Made by a program: the position numbers and the translations under genes. A stretch of DNA of 64,000 nucleotides from Chiridota heheva. Taxonomy: Eukaryota; Echinodermata; Holothuroidea; Apodida; Chiridotidae. Location of the stretch: contig JAIGNY010001448.1 in NCBI GenBank assembly GCA_020152595.1, positions 446,001-510,000 of the forward strand. Reading direction: 5' to 3'. Under the pieces are notes generated by a model. The model was not told the origin of the DNA and made no database searches. It saw only the letters and a program-made list of their open reading frames with translations. Of this stretch, positions 40,761-55,700 are shown in pieces (the first letter of the stretch is position 1; each line of letters starts with the position of its first letter).

Positions 40761-43700
40761 GTTCGATTTTTTTTTTAAACTTAATAATCTGAATTAACCT
40801 CATAAATGAAATACCTTACATGGATACAGAACACAGAATGATAGCATAGTAAGCAATTGTTCTTCGGCTCATGAATTGTCCTTATTAGTCAGAATAGTTT
40901 CATTCTGAGGTATGATTATAGCTAAAATCCCAGAGCTTCACCATGGGATTGAACCTTAAGGAGGCCCCTGGACTCCACACCAAAAAGACGCAGTGCTTCG
41001 CACGCACATTAATGTGCCCCTCAACAAGTCTAGTACCCTGCCCCTTTTTAAATCAAGCTACCCTGTTTCAGTTTTTCACAGAAACAAATATAGCGTATCT
41101 TTAGTACTGTATATACCCGCTAAAGTCCGCTGACATTTACCTACAGCGTAACTAGCAGTGCAAAGAGCAGTGAAACTGCATGATGAAGTATTCGACAGAA
41201 ACCCAGCAGGTTATCAAGAACTGGTGCAAGTCATTTCTTAAAAACCTGTCCAAAACAGACTTTAATTACAGAATTAATGATGATGCATGGAGTTCTCCAC
41301 AACTGATTAAGAACTAACAGGGGGCTTCAGATGACAGCTTTGATAAATTGAAGATAAATAATGTGGTTTATATTTAAATAGCCACACAAAATTATTCTCA
41401 AATGTGAACATTACAGCATACTTAAATCGTAGTACGGTTCAGCAAGAGAAATAATCATTTCAAGTACTAATCAAAAAACAATTCTGTGACAAAACATCTT
41501 ATTTTAAACTTTCGAGTTTGAGTTTCCCTTAGTGATGATGGTATCAGGAATCTACACAACATATATAGAAATGTCACACTACAGAACCCCCCCCCCCCCC
41601 ACCCCTCTAAAATGTGTTACTTTAAATGAAGTACTGTATAAAACAAATTCTTGAATGTTGTCTTTCAAATGATGAAAGGTTTATCAGCTTTTATCTTTTT
41701 ATTCTTCTCTTCTCCTCAAGATGGACACATTGATGTCTAAGCTAAAAAAAAACAATCTTTGTTTTTTCTTTAAACACAACATTCAAAGAAAACATAACAC
41801 TGAACTGTTACATGCATGTCAGAGCAGAAAGTTGTTTAGAACTCCCTGGGTAGAGTCAAATGTGCCATTAATAAATAATGGTGTAAGAGCAGGGAGTTGT
41901 TGTTCTTAACAACTCCCTGGTAAGAGTAAGGATAGTGAGGAGATGGAAGGTTTGTAAGGGAGATAAAGGGGAAAAGCTGAATGTGGGAGAAAAATTTAGG
42001 TGAAAAGAAAGGGGTGTGTAAGGTTAGGGGTAGGAGGGGAGGAGGGGAGGAGATTATATGTGGTGGAAGAGGTTGTTGTTACAGAGGAAGTTGATGATGT
42101 TTGAGGAAAAATTGTTTTCAAATAGGTCCAAGATTGAGGAGAGTGAGGAGAGAAGTAATCTGAAGTTCTGGTATAGGGGACAGTAGCTGGTTGCTAACAA
42201 GAGAACTGTAAATATACTATAAAGATGCTGTCAGTTAACCCTTAAAGACCCAGGGGGTTCAAAACGTGACAAAAAATTATTGGATTTGTTTTTTTTCAAA
42301 ATTAATTTTCACTACTTTTCTTTTCTTTTCTACTACTACAAGTTTACTTTATATAAATAATAAGACAATCAACTTTTCAATTAAAAAAAGTCAAGATGAA
42401 GAAATCATCAAAAAAAATATGCAAATTTGTACATTTTAGGCCAATTAGGCCAATTTTTTTGAGCTTTTATATTTGTTTGTGAATAATGAAATATAAGGAT
42501 TGTTTTACATATTAAGATTGTTTGTGAGATTTCCTTTCCATTGATACCAGTCTAATTTTTTCTCAAAGCAAATCATGCAAAAACAATGAAAATAAAACAA
42601 AAAAATCACCGATGTAATTACTAGCGGAAAAACTAAAGCTACGTGTCTGGTGCGGGGATCGAACGCAGGACATCCGCGTGCTGTGCACAGAGATTTACCA
42701 CTAGACCAAAGTGACTAACTGTAAAAGAAAGAGCTTTATAATTACTTAAATTAAATGTGACTAAAGAGGGGGTACTTGCTCTTTCTGATATTAATCTTAC
42801 GATACATTTTGCATACGGTAGGTGTATTGCGATCAGAACTTATGATTTTTTCAAATTTTGGTCTGAAAAAAGCTAAAAATTATCAAATTTGGCACAAATT
42901 TTGCCCAAAAAAGATATTGATGGTAGGAACAGTCAAAATTTGAATGGAATTGGATACTCTGATGTCTTTGACAGTTGTTCACTGCTTTTCAAGCAAAAGC
43001 TAGGTCTGGAGGTATGGCAAGGAAGCTTTTGAAAAAAAAAGTATTTTTGTTAAATTTTGTGCATTTTTTTTAAATTCTCTTTATTTCAATCCATTTTTTT
43101 TCAAATTCTTTAACATAATATCCATCAAAAAGTTATATTTTATCGAAGAACTATTAGAGCTCTTTCAAATGATACCAAAATCACTGCTGTGGGCCTATTT
43201 GGCAAAGAATAATATTTTTTAATCGAGAGCGTGACACGCTTGGTCTAGGTATTTAAGAGTGTTATGTATGGTGTAACAATAGCTGGTTGCTAGTCAATGA
43301 ATTGTGAAGAGTCTTTGGGTTGAATGGTGTGGATTACCCCTGATTTTGATAAATTCAAGGGTGTCAGGTTGGCGGGGTCTAAGGGCTAATCTTTTTTAAT
43401 GATGACTTACCTGAGAGGTAACAGAATTTTATTTTACACAATACATCATAATTCATTTGCAAGTGCTGTAACTGAATTTCATGTATTAGGCCTACTTTCA
43501 CGATATAAAATAAACTAGACTTCACTGTGGCTTGTCACTATGTAGTAAATTTCTGTCACTTCAAGAGAAACTTTCTGATACTAGGAATTTGAGAAAATTG
43601 GTATAAGCTTCAACATCTCTTACACAGAATGAGATTCCAGCAAATTTTAGTTGTCTTTATTTCTCATTTTTATTAATCCTGTGTAACGTGGACCACACTG

Positions 43701-46700
43701 ACTTCTAAAAACTTTTTAAGGGAGATATGATCTGCTTATTTTCATCCTTTAAAACACGACGGAAAAATTGACAATATCTTACTGAAATGTCCAGTTGTAA
43801 TCTGGTGTGAACCTTTCCATGATTTCAAACTCGGCACCAGGAACACTACAAATGGGAATGTTCCAGCAGTCTCTGACCTTCATGTAGAAGTTCCTTGTAA
43901 AAAAATTATCAAAATCTTGGAAGAGTGGTACAAAGTCCTGAAAAGAAAAGAAAACAAAATGAGATTAATTTTCCACATCCCTAAATGATATTCGAGAATC
44001 TGACATATTTACAGTAGGGCTCAAAATTTGCATTGGTTTATTACTAGCCTGTCGGGCTTTCTCACCTCACATTTCACTAGCCCAACTGAACTTTCCACTT
44101 AAAAGCACATTTTCTTTACATCTGACATGAACATACTGGCGTAAATCTGATTATAGTACTAGCCCAACAGGCTTGAATGATTGAAATTATGCTAGTCCAT
44201 ACGTAAAATCAACTAGCTCTAGGCTAGCCCACTTATGCTAATTTCAAGCACTGTTTTACAGTTCACACACTTATTTCACATATATATTCAAGCAAGCTCA
44301 CAGAAAAAAACCTTGAGAAAATCATTCACTTTTTTAATTCTATACAACAAAAATATAAGCTCAGAATGCCATATACTGTATATAGACAATTCAGTTATAA
44401 ATTCACATTCAAACCAACAGACTCAAGTGGAATAAAAAAATATTATAGCCAATACTGTAGACTCCAGTATTCAGGTTCAGGTTAATTGAATGACTACAGT
44501 AGTTGAAAATTTCAGTATTCTTATTCTGTTGTTAAATTTATCAAAGTTTTTGTCTGCATATTTCAGTTTTTCCATTCAATTCCTATCCTTTTATATGCCT
44601 CAACATACTTAAGACCTAACATATAGTAGAATAGTTCATCAATCCTAATAAAGACTGTTTGACTGAAATCACACCCAAATGAGGGGCAAAAGGGTTGCAA
44701 AGATGCAGGAACGGTTATCATCTTACATGTGGTTTGAAGAAACCATAGCTTCCATTATTTTATTTACTCAAATTAACATTTCAACATGTTTAAATCTAAG
44801 TTTTAATTCCTGCCAATGAAAAATGCTCTTATTGTTTACTGTCATTTTTATTGATGCTGAACTTGAACTATTTAATACTTTGCAGACTTCAATAAATATA
44901 CACATTATTTCATTTATTAACTTTTATTAAGTCACATGACCAACAAGTAGCTTTCATAAAGGAAAGCCCCATTGTTATGCATTTTTGCTTAATGCATTAA
45001 GTGATTGGTGAACCATAAATGGAGCCCTACTCAATGAAATCTACAAGCTTCTAATTCTTCAGTGCATACAAAATTTCTTTTCAAATTGGTCACAAAAATA
45101 AAACTAAAGCACTTAAAGTAATGAGATCTTTTACATGGAAAATATAAAAGCGTTATTTTTACTAAGTATGGCAAAAAATAATCATCATATAAAAAGGAAC
45201 AGAAAGTCATATTACAAAAATCAATTGATAAAGTACACCTTATACTAATGCATGGAAAGGCAACAGAGTAATACTAAAGCAAACAACACACACATATTTT
45301 TTTTTTAGTGAATTGCTTTCAGAAAGCTTTCCATAAATGTATAAAGGGTCACAAAATCAAATACAAGGACATAACAAGAAGGACAAAACAAAATCAATTT
45401 CCGATTTACTTCTTCTAGAAAATGTTGTGTATTATTACAAAACAAAGTCCACATGATAAATTTTTGGCATTTGAACAAGCTATAATAAAAAATTCTCCTA
45501 TGTCAACGATAAAGGCTGAGTGAACTTTTAACAACTTGTAATGTGAGTTGAATATGACTTTCTTGTATAAGTTTGTTTCATGGATACACATTACTGTATA
45601 CATGTAGTGATGAATAATTCTTGGTAATCCAGTATGGATGGATACTTAATAGAATGGATGCTTCACTGCATCTTGTATTCAAGTTATTGTTCTTTTCAAG
45701 TCTTAATCTTGGACACCAGGTCCAGAACAAAGTCTGGCAATCCAATATGGCCTTGAAAATTTGATGCATCATGCACATGTGTTGATATCAAACCTTTGTT
45801 ATCTGCCTGTGCTGTCATTGATCAGTTTTGTATTTACCTGAAATATTGATTTTTAGAGCATAATCTACACCATTACATAACTACTGATGACTTCATTGAT
45901 GCTTAGTTATCTAAAAAAAAAAACTTGATAAATAAAGAACAAAATTCAAGACTGTTCTTGATAATAAAGGCTAATAAATATAAATTGAATAGACTGTCAT
46001 AGAAAAAAAAATTGGACGTGCTTAAAGACATGTAGAATAGTACATGGAATCTTGTACTTTTAACTTGCTATATATGATATGGTATAATGATAGCACCCAC
46101 AGCTGCAAGGGGAAATGATTTTTCAAGCATTCTGTCATGCACATTTAAGGTTTAAGTAAAGACAGGATTGTTTGTTACCGTACGACTGTACAATCATCAA
46201 ATAAAATGAAACAAGGAGGGGAGAATGGCAGTAAATTCCACTAAAATGACAACACTGTATAACTTAAATTCATGCTATACTACTATATCTGATCCCACCA
46301 CAAGAAGAAGTGTCAAGGAACTACCATACTATCTCTTCAATTGCAAATTAAGTAGTCCCTGGACCCAAATTAACTATCTTAACTTAATTTAAAAATTCAA
46401 TACCACATTTCGTATTAACCCATAAAACTGTCACAGTGCACTTGACCTCAAGCCAACCAGGGTTTGGCATTTTTAAAAAGGTTAAAGAAGTGAAATCGTC
46501 ATATGGACACAATAATTAGAATTCCATTCAAATTGTTTGATTGGCTGAAATTTCAACTAATTGCTGCACGATTCGTTCTTTTATTTTGAGGTACATATTT
46601 ATCAAAAATGCTGTGAAGCTTAATACATGTCATAGCTCACTTGGTTAGGCCGATGGGTTACGAATATTTTTTTCAAACCAATAGTCGTGAGTTCATTTTT

Positions 46701-49700
46701 GCTTTAATTTTTTTTTTCTCTGTAATTTTTGTCTAGTGACTACTATTGTAGTATTATGATACTAATATTTCACTTTTGCTTTTTCTTTCTGACAAATGCA
46801 TTGAAAAAAAAAGAAGTTTTTTGTCACAGTAATGTAATGTACTGTGCATGAAACTCGACACACAATGTGGCACTGTCTGTCTGTACAACCAGACAGCACA
46901 TGTATCTTGCGCACACAACCAGAAGTGATGTCAAACGTTCGCATCCCGTTCTCATAACACAATTTTACTAAGACGAGCCTGAGCCTCCCTCTTTAAATGT
47001 ATGCCTACTCACATACATACAGTACAGTAATATTGCAAATTCTACTGTGTACACCCTCAAGTATGGGCAGGTCAAGGGGTGCCTTAGGGAGATCAATCTG
47101 CCAAAGCAAAACCAAACACATCCAGGGCATCAAGGGGATTACTATTGACCTGAGATGCATATTCAATTATCACGATCAGGACTGCAAATTTCTTCCTCAG
47201 TTCTTGAACTATTTGATAAAACAGGATTTTTTTTAAAAGATGCTTCCACTTGCAAATCTGAGCAAAATTCTGCTTTAATTTCTCAAAAGCATATGTACAA
47301 CTTATTGCTTTATAAAACTTGGTAAATAAAGACTTTGTTTATCCTAAAAATTTACTGTCATATAGCTTAATGAAAAATTTATGGTCACAAAGTTTTATAA
47401 TAGGCCTACATAATAATATGTTGCACGGTTGAAAATGTACAGCATGGTTTTCCTTTCGCCCTGCTGGAAATTTTCTAGTCAGGTAGGAATTCAGTCAGGA
47501 TTTTCTAGTCGGAATTATGTCCAAAGTTGAAACATTTTCAGTCTAGAGTTCTAATTAAAATCCTGACTAGAACCTGCCTAGAAACCCAACTAGGAAAATC
47601 CTGACAGGGGAATCCTGATTAGGGCAATCCTGACTAGAATCTGCCTAGAACCCGACTAGAAATGTAGTCGGGAATTCTTAGTCGGAATTAGGTCCCAATT
47701 TGAAACATTTTCAGACACCTTTAAATGCAAAGGTTATTTTCCTATAAACAATTTACTGTACTTTCATTTTAAGTTTATTTGTGATGCCCTGGAAATGTAC
47801 CCAACACTTAATTTACGGAACCAAAAGGATAATCAGATTTGTGTTCAAAAATATAGTTGATGACAAATCTTCTACATTCAGTAGTATCCTTTAACAATCG
47901 TAATAAAAACTGTAAGTAAGTTTTTATGAACAACAACAGATGTCTAAACTACCATATGACACTTTTTTTTTTTTATTTTTTGCCATGTTTTATTAGGAAT
48001 ACTTATTTACTAACTAACCTCAATTTTCTCACAGAAAACCTAACAATAACAGGCTAAAATTGTACAATTACATGGATAAAATGTTCAGAAATTATTCCTA
48101 TGCTTCCTGAAATGTATGGTACAACACTGTTGCCTGATTGAAAATCATTTCTTTCCATATTATTTGCACTTAGTTATCAAGACCAGCTGGAGCAAATTCC
48201 AGCCAAATCAATACTGAGCTGGGAAAAATCTGTTCTAGATTAAATCAGTACCTGGTGTGAAGGGTAAGATTCAGTTTTTCAGTCAAGTATATGGCAAACT
48301 ATTGATTGTAGTCATATTGCTACAGTATTAGTACTCTCGTTTAAACATAAATATGGGTTAAAGCTTCATATAAGTAATAGAATATTTTACCCTTAAAAAA
48401 TGATCAGTCAATCGGCAATTTCGGGATAACTAATATAAATTATGTCACATGGCCGAGATTCATGTGTCCATAATCGTATACTGGAGGAATGTTATTGACT
48501 AATAAAATACTGGAGGAATCTTGGCTGGCTGCACAATTCACACACGGTATTGGACCAAGCCTATAAAAAAATATTTTCAAGCGCACGTATTATACGTGCA
48601 TTAAACATAAAGGAAATTTGCACGCGTATTGCTGCTTACATTTTGTTCCTCAAACCTGCACCTGATTGGTTGGGAAACAAAAGGAAAAGTTTCCCCAGCA
48701 TTTGATTGGTCGAAGTACTGAAGAAATCACTTCTGGTTTAACTTTGTTTGAAAAGGTCTATAGCGGGGATCATTCAGCTGCCTGAAAAAATTAATCTCAT
48801 ATCCAGAGTTTCCAACAGACATAACATTGGTACTGTCTGCTCAAAGGACTAGGCTAGCAAAGTTTTGAGTTAGTTCACATGTAACAATTATCAGAACAAT
48901 ATGTTACAAGTTGTAACACAGTAACTCTCATGTTAATTTGTAATCGGTGCCAAATTCACAATATAATTTACAATAATTTGTTTTGATAATCAAAGAGAAA
49001 ATGCTGCAAATACTGATCAAATGTGGAAACTCAGATAAGGGCAGAGCAGGGCGCTGCTCTAAATAACAGCTCCCAGGGCAGACCTTATACCCTCTGCTAC
49101 AGTGTGTGACCTATTGCCTCCTCGTCTGGTAATTTGTTATTTTAAATGTATCCATGTTCTTTCCTTCTTTTCACTCATTCATTCTTTATTCCTGTATTTG
49201 TCTGTAACACAGTGTATGGTTCAATCCAGGACACAATTCTACATGTCTACCACATCAATCTCATGTTGCTGACATACCAAGACACACACACACCTTTCAC
49301 AAGACCTTATATAATAACCTAGTGTGTTACAGAATCAAGGAGACCTGTGCCCAAAAAGTTATATCTGGAAGTCCTACTTCTAATAAGGAAGGAAAGGTTC
49401 TGTTTATAACAAAAATCCTACATAGCACCTACAGTATGCAAAAACAACAACACTTGCTATGAAATGTGACCATAGGTTTATTAATCCCTTTGTACCAACA
49501 AGGACATTCAAAACATTACAGATCTGGTATTGTAAAATCCATGTCAAAATAGGCCATCTTTTAATTGAGAATTATTTTTTAAACTTCATTTAATGAAGAG
49601 AATATGGACTTCAAAATTAAGAGCTATTTATTGAAGATTGTAGTATGTTAATGGTTGGTTATGATACTACAATAAATTTCAGCAATGCTAATTCAAAAAT

Positions 49701-52700
49701 TTATGGTGTTGTTTTTATTCGCAAAAATGATGTAAAATAGCAACGTTGGGAAATGGAGACGAAAAGTTCTGGTTCCAATCCAATATTTTAATAGCCACCT
49801 CCAAAACATGATATGAAGAATGGTATTATTTAGATATTTTTAGTTTAAGAAACGGAATAGAAAAATATTTATTACACCAAAATATTTTTTGAAGAGTCAC
49901 AAAGAGATAGTAAAGGAGAATGATATTATTTGAAATTTGAAATAAACGGGGCTAGTCTAACCGGAATCTTCAACAGATAAGTTAAGAAATTGTTAGCGTG
50001 GGAAAGTATGTCACTTTTCATCTGCTAAAGTAATCTTGCAATCTGAATCTGAATCTGAAAAGGTTAAGGTGGAATAGGTTAAGGTACAATGGAAACTTAT
50101 AGTATAGCACACATTACTGTATGAACATTCAATGGTTCTTTGAAAACTTACAGGTTAAGTCGGCAAAATCCTTCTGGACATGAACAACAACCGAGCGTAA
50201 CAAGTATGAGGAAAAAACAGTTAACAAGTAGTTTAGTAGGCTAACTTTAGCTTTGAAACAGTTTAGACTTGATGAATGTATATCAATGTCGTCTGGTGGT
50301 AAGGCATTTCAATCTTTTATTGTTTGAGCAGTTAGGGAAAGAAGGAGTATTTTACATTCGTTTTAGCATAGGGAACATAGAAATTCAGATATCATGGTTA
50401 TTTCTTGTATTGATTATTACGTTTGAGATTAGGTTATCATTATCAATGGCGATGATGTTATTGATTTTACAAAGCATATGTAAGGTGTTCTTTCTTCTTG
50501 TTTTCAGCAGGGGCCATTCTATTATTTATGATGTCTTTATTTATGGTATCTATTCTATTCTATGATAAATTAATCAATACCTATATTACCTTGTTATCTT
50601 TCTTTGCTTTTCGTTTATGAGGAAACTTAAGGGCTGGTTTCAGATTAGGGAGGACAGACTGACAGAGGCGCGAATGAGTTAGAGGCACCCCCGAAAAGGG
50701 TTTCCTAGTTGCATGCATGCAATATTTTGATAACAAATTGGGAAATTATTAACATATAATAGAAGTTTTGTTGAAATTTTGTTTAATTTTGGCACCAATT
50801 CCTGCAATTTTTTCGAAATTGACAGTGCTTTCCTGGAAAGTGAAGAATTTTTCTAGAAAGTGAAGAATTTTCCTAGAAAGTGAAGAATTTTCGAAGAATT
50901 TTTCTGGAAATTGAAAGAAAAATTTCCGGAAAATAAAGATTTCACAAACATGCAGGAAATTTCTTGAAAAATGAAGATTTCCCAAAAATTGACAGAGATT
51001 TCTTTAAAATTCATGTAATTTTTGCAGAAATTGAAGACAATTTTCTGAAAATAAAAAAAAAAATCTGAAAATGAAGAAATTTCTTGAAAATGAAGAAATT
51101 TCTTGAAAATGAAGAAAAATACCTGTAAATTCAAAATTCCCGAAAATTTCCCATGATTTTTCCCAAGTAGCATAGACAAAAAGATATAGGCCTATTTTAA
51201 AATTGTATTGCTTTGAAACTTGGCTCCCATGCATGCATGGCCTTGATGATAACAACTTCACCTCTGTATCCAAAGGTTTTTGGTTCTATATTGTCGATTG
51301 TTGCCCTTGAAAATTTTGGTCCAAAATTGAAATTTTTGATAAAAGCCTGAAGCTTTTTATCCAAAAGTGCAGATTTTGGGGTCAATGTTGAAGATTTTTG
51401 GGCCACAATGAAAGACTTTTAGTCAAAAATGGGAGGATATTTGGTGCAAACTGTAAAAGGTTAAATTCAACCACAATTAACGATAGTTCAAGTTGATACG
51501 ATTGCAAAAAATGGCACACATCGTCCCTGTATTGACATAGTGGCGAATGTAGGATCGACTGGAAAAGCGCTTTCTTCGTTTCGACATAATGATAAACATC
51601 TTTAAACGCACATTACTATCATTTATAGGTTCATTTTCGTTTTCTACAACTGATAAATTGTTTAAACTGTAATTAATAAATGATACAAACACAAGAAACA
51701 GATACTTTGTAATAACAGTAATTTGCAATTAAACTTTGTTAATTGCACATTCATCACTGTGTCAAAACAAAAACCAGTTTTGCACATTCGCCACTATGTC
51801 AAAACAGGGATGACATGCTTCATTTGATATTTCACTTAATTATATTTATGGCTTCCACAGAATTTTGGGAGGTGAGGGGGAGGCTAAGCCCCCAATAGCC
51901 CCCTTAGACACATCACTGCTTTCTTTATTACTATCCATACAAAAAATGAAATGCCACGAGTGGCTTGTTAAGTGTGTTCTTGTTAAGGTTTTGTTTCGTT
52001 TGTTGATGTTTAACGGCACTGCGATAGTCAGTCAAATGTGCCAAGAGGGTGTTAAAAACTAAGGCGCTGGAGTAGTACAGAGAGGAAAGAGAGGTGGGAT
52101 AAAGGGAAGGAGGGAGAGAAGATGGACAAGGGAAAGAAGTTAAGGTCATAAAAGAAAGGTGAGGAAGGTAAGGCAGAGAACGGAAGGTCCAAATTTGAAA
52201 CATTTTTAGACACCTTTAAATGCAAAGGTCATTTTCCTATGAAGAACTTAGTGTATTTTCATGTCAAGTTTATTTGTGACGGCCTGTAAATTTACCCAAC
52301 ATTTATGGAACTAAAAGGCTATTTTTTTTTTAAGCATTGCACAGTGTATATTATGTTTTTAAGCAATGTATATTACTCATTTCATTTCAATTATTTTTTC
52401 CACATTCTTCAACAATATACAACACATTATTTACATAATATAGATTAAGTGTACATGTAGAAAGCCTGAAAAAGCAAGTGCTTGACAAGCAGGCAACCTT
52501 TACAAAAAATAAAGAAAAATTATCAACAAAAACAATAACCTACTAAACAAAAGTCATTTTTTTTATTTTACAACTTAGATATTTAATCTACAACCTCTAC
52601 AACAGCCCTCCTCAAGTACATAAACCACTCCTAACCTGGACCCTCCCACACCCTTATACCCACTCGTTATACAGCTGTACCTAAAATTAATATTTGGTAA

Positions 52701-55700
52701 CAAGATATGTGATAATGTAAATGAAACTAAAACAATTCAGTTTTTTTTAGAAACTTCCTCATCAGGATATCATATGTGTGATCAAATGATACCTGACACT
52801 CAAAACACAATATCTAAAGCACTTTATTAATCAGAGGCGTGGTTCCTAAACTAGGCGACAAAGGAAACACCAAACGCTCAATGACATCATACATTGAATT
52901 AAAAGCAATCCTAAGTTACCTATCTCCATTAATCATTGCTCATCCAGTGTTTGTTGTAGGATGATGTAAACCTCAGTTCTGCATACTTTTGACTCCATGT
53001 GATGAGAACCATTGCAAAGATTCACTTGTAGGTCTCAGCTTTCAAGTAATTAGGTGTTTATAGTAATACTACCATTTCATGTGCTTTATAACAATCAACT
53101 TTCCCACAAAATCAAATTAACTCATTTCTGCAGATAAATAGAAAAGTGTTTATCATAGTGACTAGCCCGACTAGGTCAACAGTTTTGGTCATGGTCAAAT
53201 TGCAAAAATGTCCCTTTTCAGCAATTCACAAATTTACAAGGCTCCTTTATTTTCAATAACCCGGCATGCTCAGAAGCGGCACGCCCAGAGGCGGCATGCC
53301 CAGAGGCGGCACGCCCAGAGGCAGCACACCCAGGGGCATGCTCAGGCGGCACATATGCAAGACCCCCTCAGACAGCATGCTCAGATGGCACATATGGAAG
53401 TGCTCCCCCCCCCCCACACTTTTTTTTAGTGACACAATCCTTGCAAGTTTCAAAAACACGAGCGAAGAAAACTACAAACATTTTATACTTGTGAGAAGAT
53501 TTGCAAGATTTTTCAAACATGGTAATCTCAGTCACAAAGAAAGAGCTTCAAACAGATACTCCCCCAATGCAAATGCAAATTTTAGTAGATGTGATCCATC
53601 TAAAAATAAGTTTAGCAGCAACTTAATGAACAAGGGAGTTCCTATTGATTCTGCAATTCTGCAAATGTTATATTTAGATATGACACAATACTATTATATT
53701 TTGATCATGTGACACAGATCTTATCACGAGCACATAATTAAAAGCCCTTAACAGTCTAAACTTTATCACATGTACATGGTAATATTGCACACAAAGTAAA
53801 TAAAAGTATTTTAGTGACTGATAGTGCCCTACATTCATAAGTGTAAGTTTTCTTTTATAAATAAGTTTAGCAGATCATGCAGCAACCTAATGAACATGGG
53901 AGTTCCTGTTGATTCTGCACATGTTATATTTAGATATGACACAATATCATTCCATTTTGATCATGTGACACAGATCTTATCACGAGCACGTAATTGAAAG
54001 CTCTTAACAGTCTAAACTTTATCACGTGTACATGGTAATATTGCACACAAAGTAAATAAAAGTGTTTTAGTGACTGATAGTGCCCTACATTCATAAGTGT
54101 AAGTTTTCTTTTCTAATCACACTCAGTTTATCTTTCGATAGCTTAATGAACAGGTCTAATCTAGAAAAGGTCGCAGCTTTATTTTGATAATTTATACAAC
54201 GTACATCCTGTACCATACAAATGGACAAATTATTTGCTGCACTTTAATTTCAAAAAGATCAAATATATGGTTTAAAGTATATGAGGGCTTGTAGTCCAAA
54301 TTGGAAATTTGATCAAACAGCATGTGACTATTAGGTCTCACTGATTGCTGATTCTCTTGCTGATTGGTTATAATATTACTGGTACATATACCAGTTATTA
54401 CTGCTACATAAACCAGTAATCTGCAACGTTTGACATATCATACTTCCGGCTGCCTGTGACATTTCTTGAACTGCCTGGATGGCCAACTTGTGTTTTTAGC
54501 AAAATTTGCAATGCATGCATACATGGTTGATTTGTCAATCATTGGTAATCTGCTGTACAGTAGATGGTGACAAATTTTCAGAAATGATCTGCCAGATGAA
54601 AGCTTAAAATGTTAAGATAAATTCAAAGGTTTACATAAATTTAACAATACCATATTAGACACACTAATAGCACCCATGCTCTAGAAAGTGCCCATGTTCT
54701 AAGAAGCGTCCACATTCTAATAAGCGCCCACCCAATATTTTGATTTGGTCCCCACAATAATGTATAATAAATACTGTTTACATTTCTTTAAAATGTTTCA
54801 TATTTCTTTCATTTTGGAATGTATTAAGTGTTGTAAGCAGCACAAGAAGTACAGTCAGTAAAAGTAAACAACTGCTATATTATAATAATTATGAAACAAG
54901 GTTTTACACTTAATATTTTTCATCTTTTGATCTGCTGAATGGTTCTAAGTTTTCTGTCTAATGACTACACACACCCGCTCACTTACCTGCATACACTGTC
55001 ACGTGATTCGTGAAGCACCAACAAACAGTGCCAACTCCTGTGCATGGGCGCTTATTAGGAAGGTAATTAGGCAGTAACCAGAACCAAAAGGTTTTGTGGT
55101 TCTGATGCTTTTTCATAAGCTGATTAATTTGCAAAATTTGTAATAACTGTCATATCATTGCATATCATGAAATATTTGTTCCATGATGTTTATTCATAAG
55201 CAACACCTACCATGCAAATCAATAAAAATGCTTACAACATTAGCATTTGCACAATAATTAACAACATCAAAGTAAGTATGATGCAATAACGATTGCTCAT
55301 TTATCCTATATCAAGAATATTTCAGTAAGCCCCGCCTACTCATTAGCATTCATGACATAACTACCACAATAATAGAACATACATACATACAGACCATGAC
55401 CCATCTGTGTACCACATATAGCATAAATCTAATATATCGTTTATAGTATTTACATCATTTAGCACTTTCACATTAAGCAATGCCCACCATGTGTATTAAT
55501 GACATCTGTTGATAACATAGGCATGTACACAATAACCGACAAAATCATCATGCCCGATATGAAGCAAAATGGACATATAGCTGCTCATTTATCACTTTTC
55601 AAAATTTTCACTCCGAGCCCTGCCCACTAAATATGCATGAATCACCACTACAAACGTTAGGTCACATCTGCAGACCATGAGCTATCTGTGTACACATGAC

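Noticed and set aside
50749..51273. Overlapping minus ORFs rich in F, N, S, K
   Set aside because: Generated by degenerate AT-rich short repeats; no domain, low complexity.
53208..53459. RHAQR-repeat ORFs
   Set aside because: Translation of a 15-bp minisatellite.
55080..55180. Left end of a third I/J-type element near 'tgtggttctgatgc'
   Set aside because: The resemblance to TTGGTTTCAATGC is too weak to set a boundary by eye.
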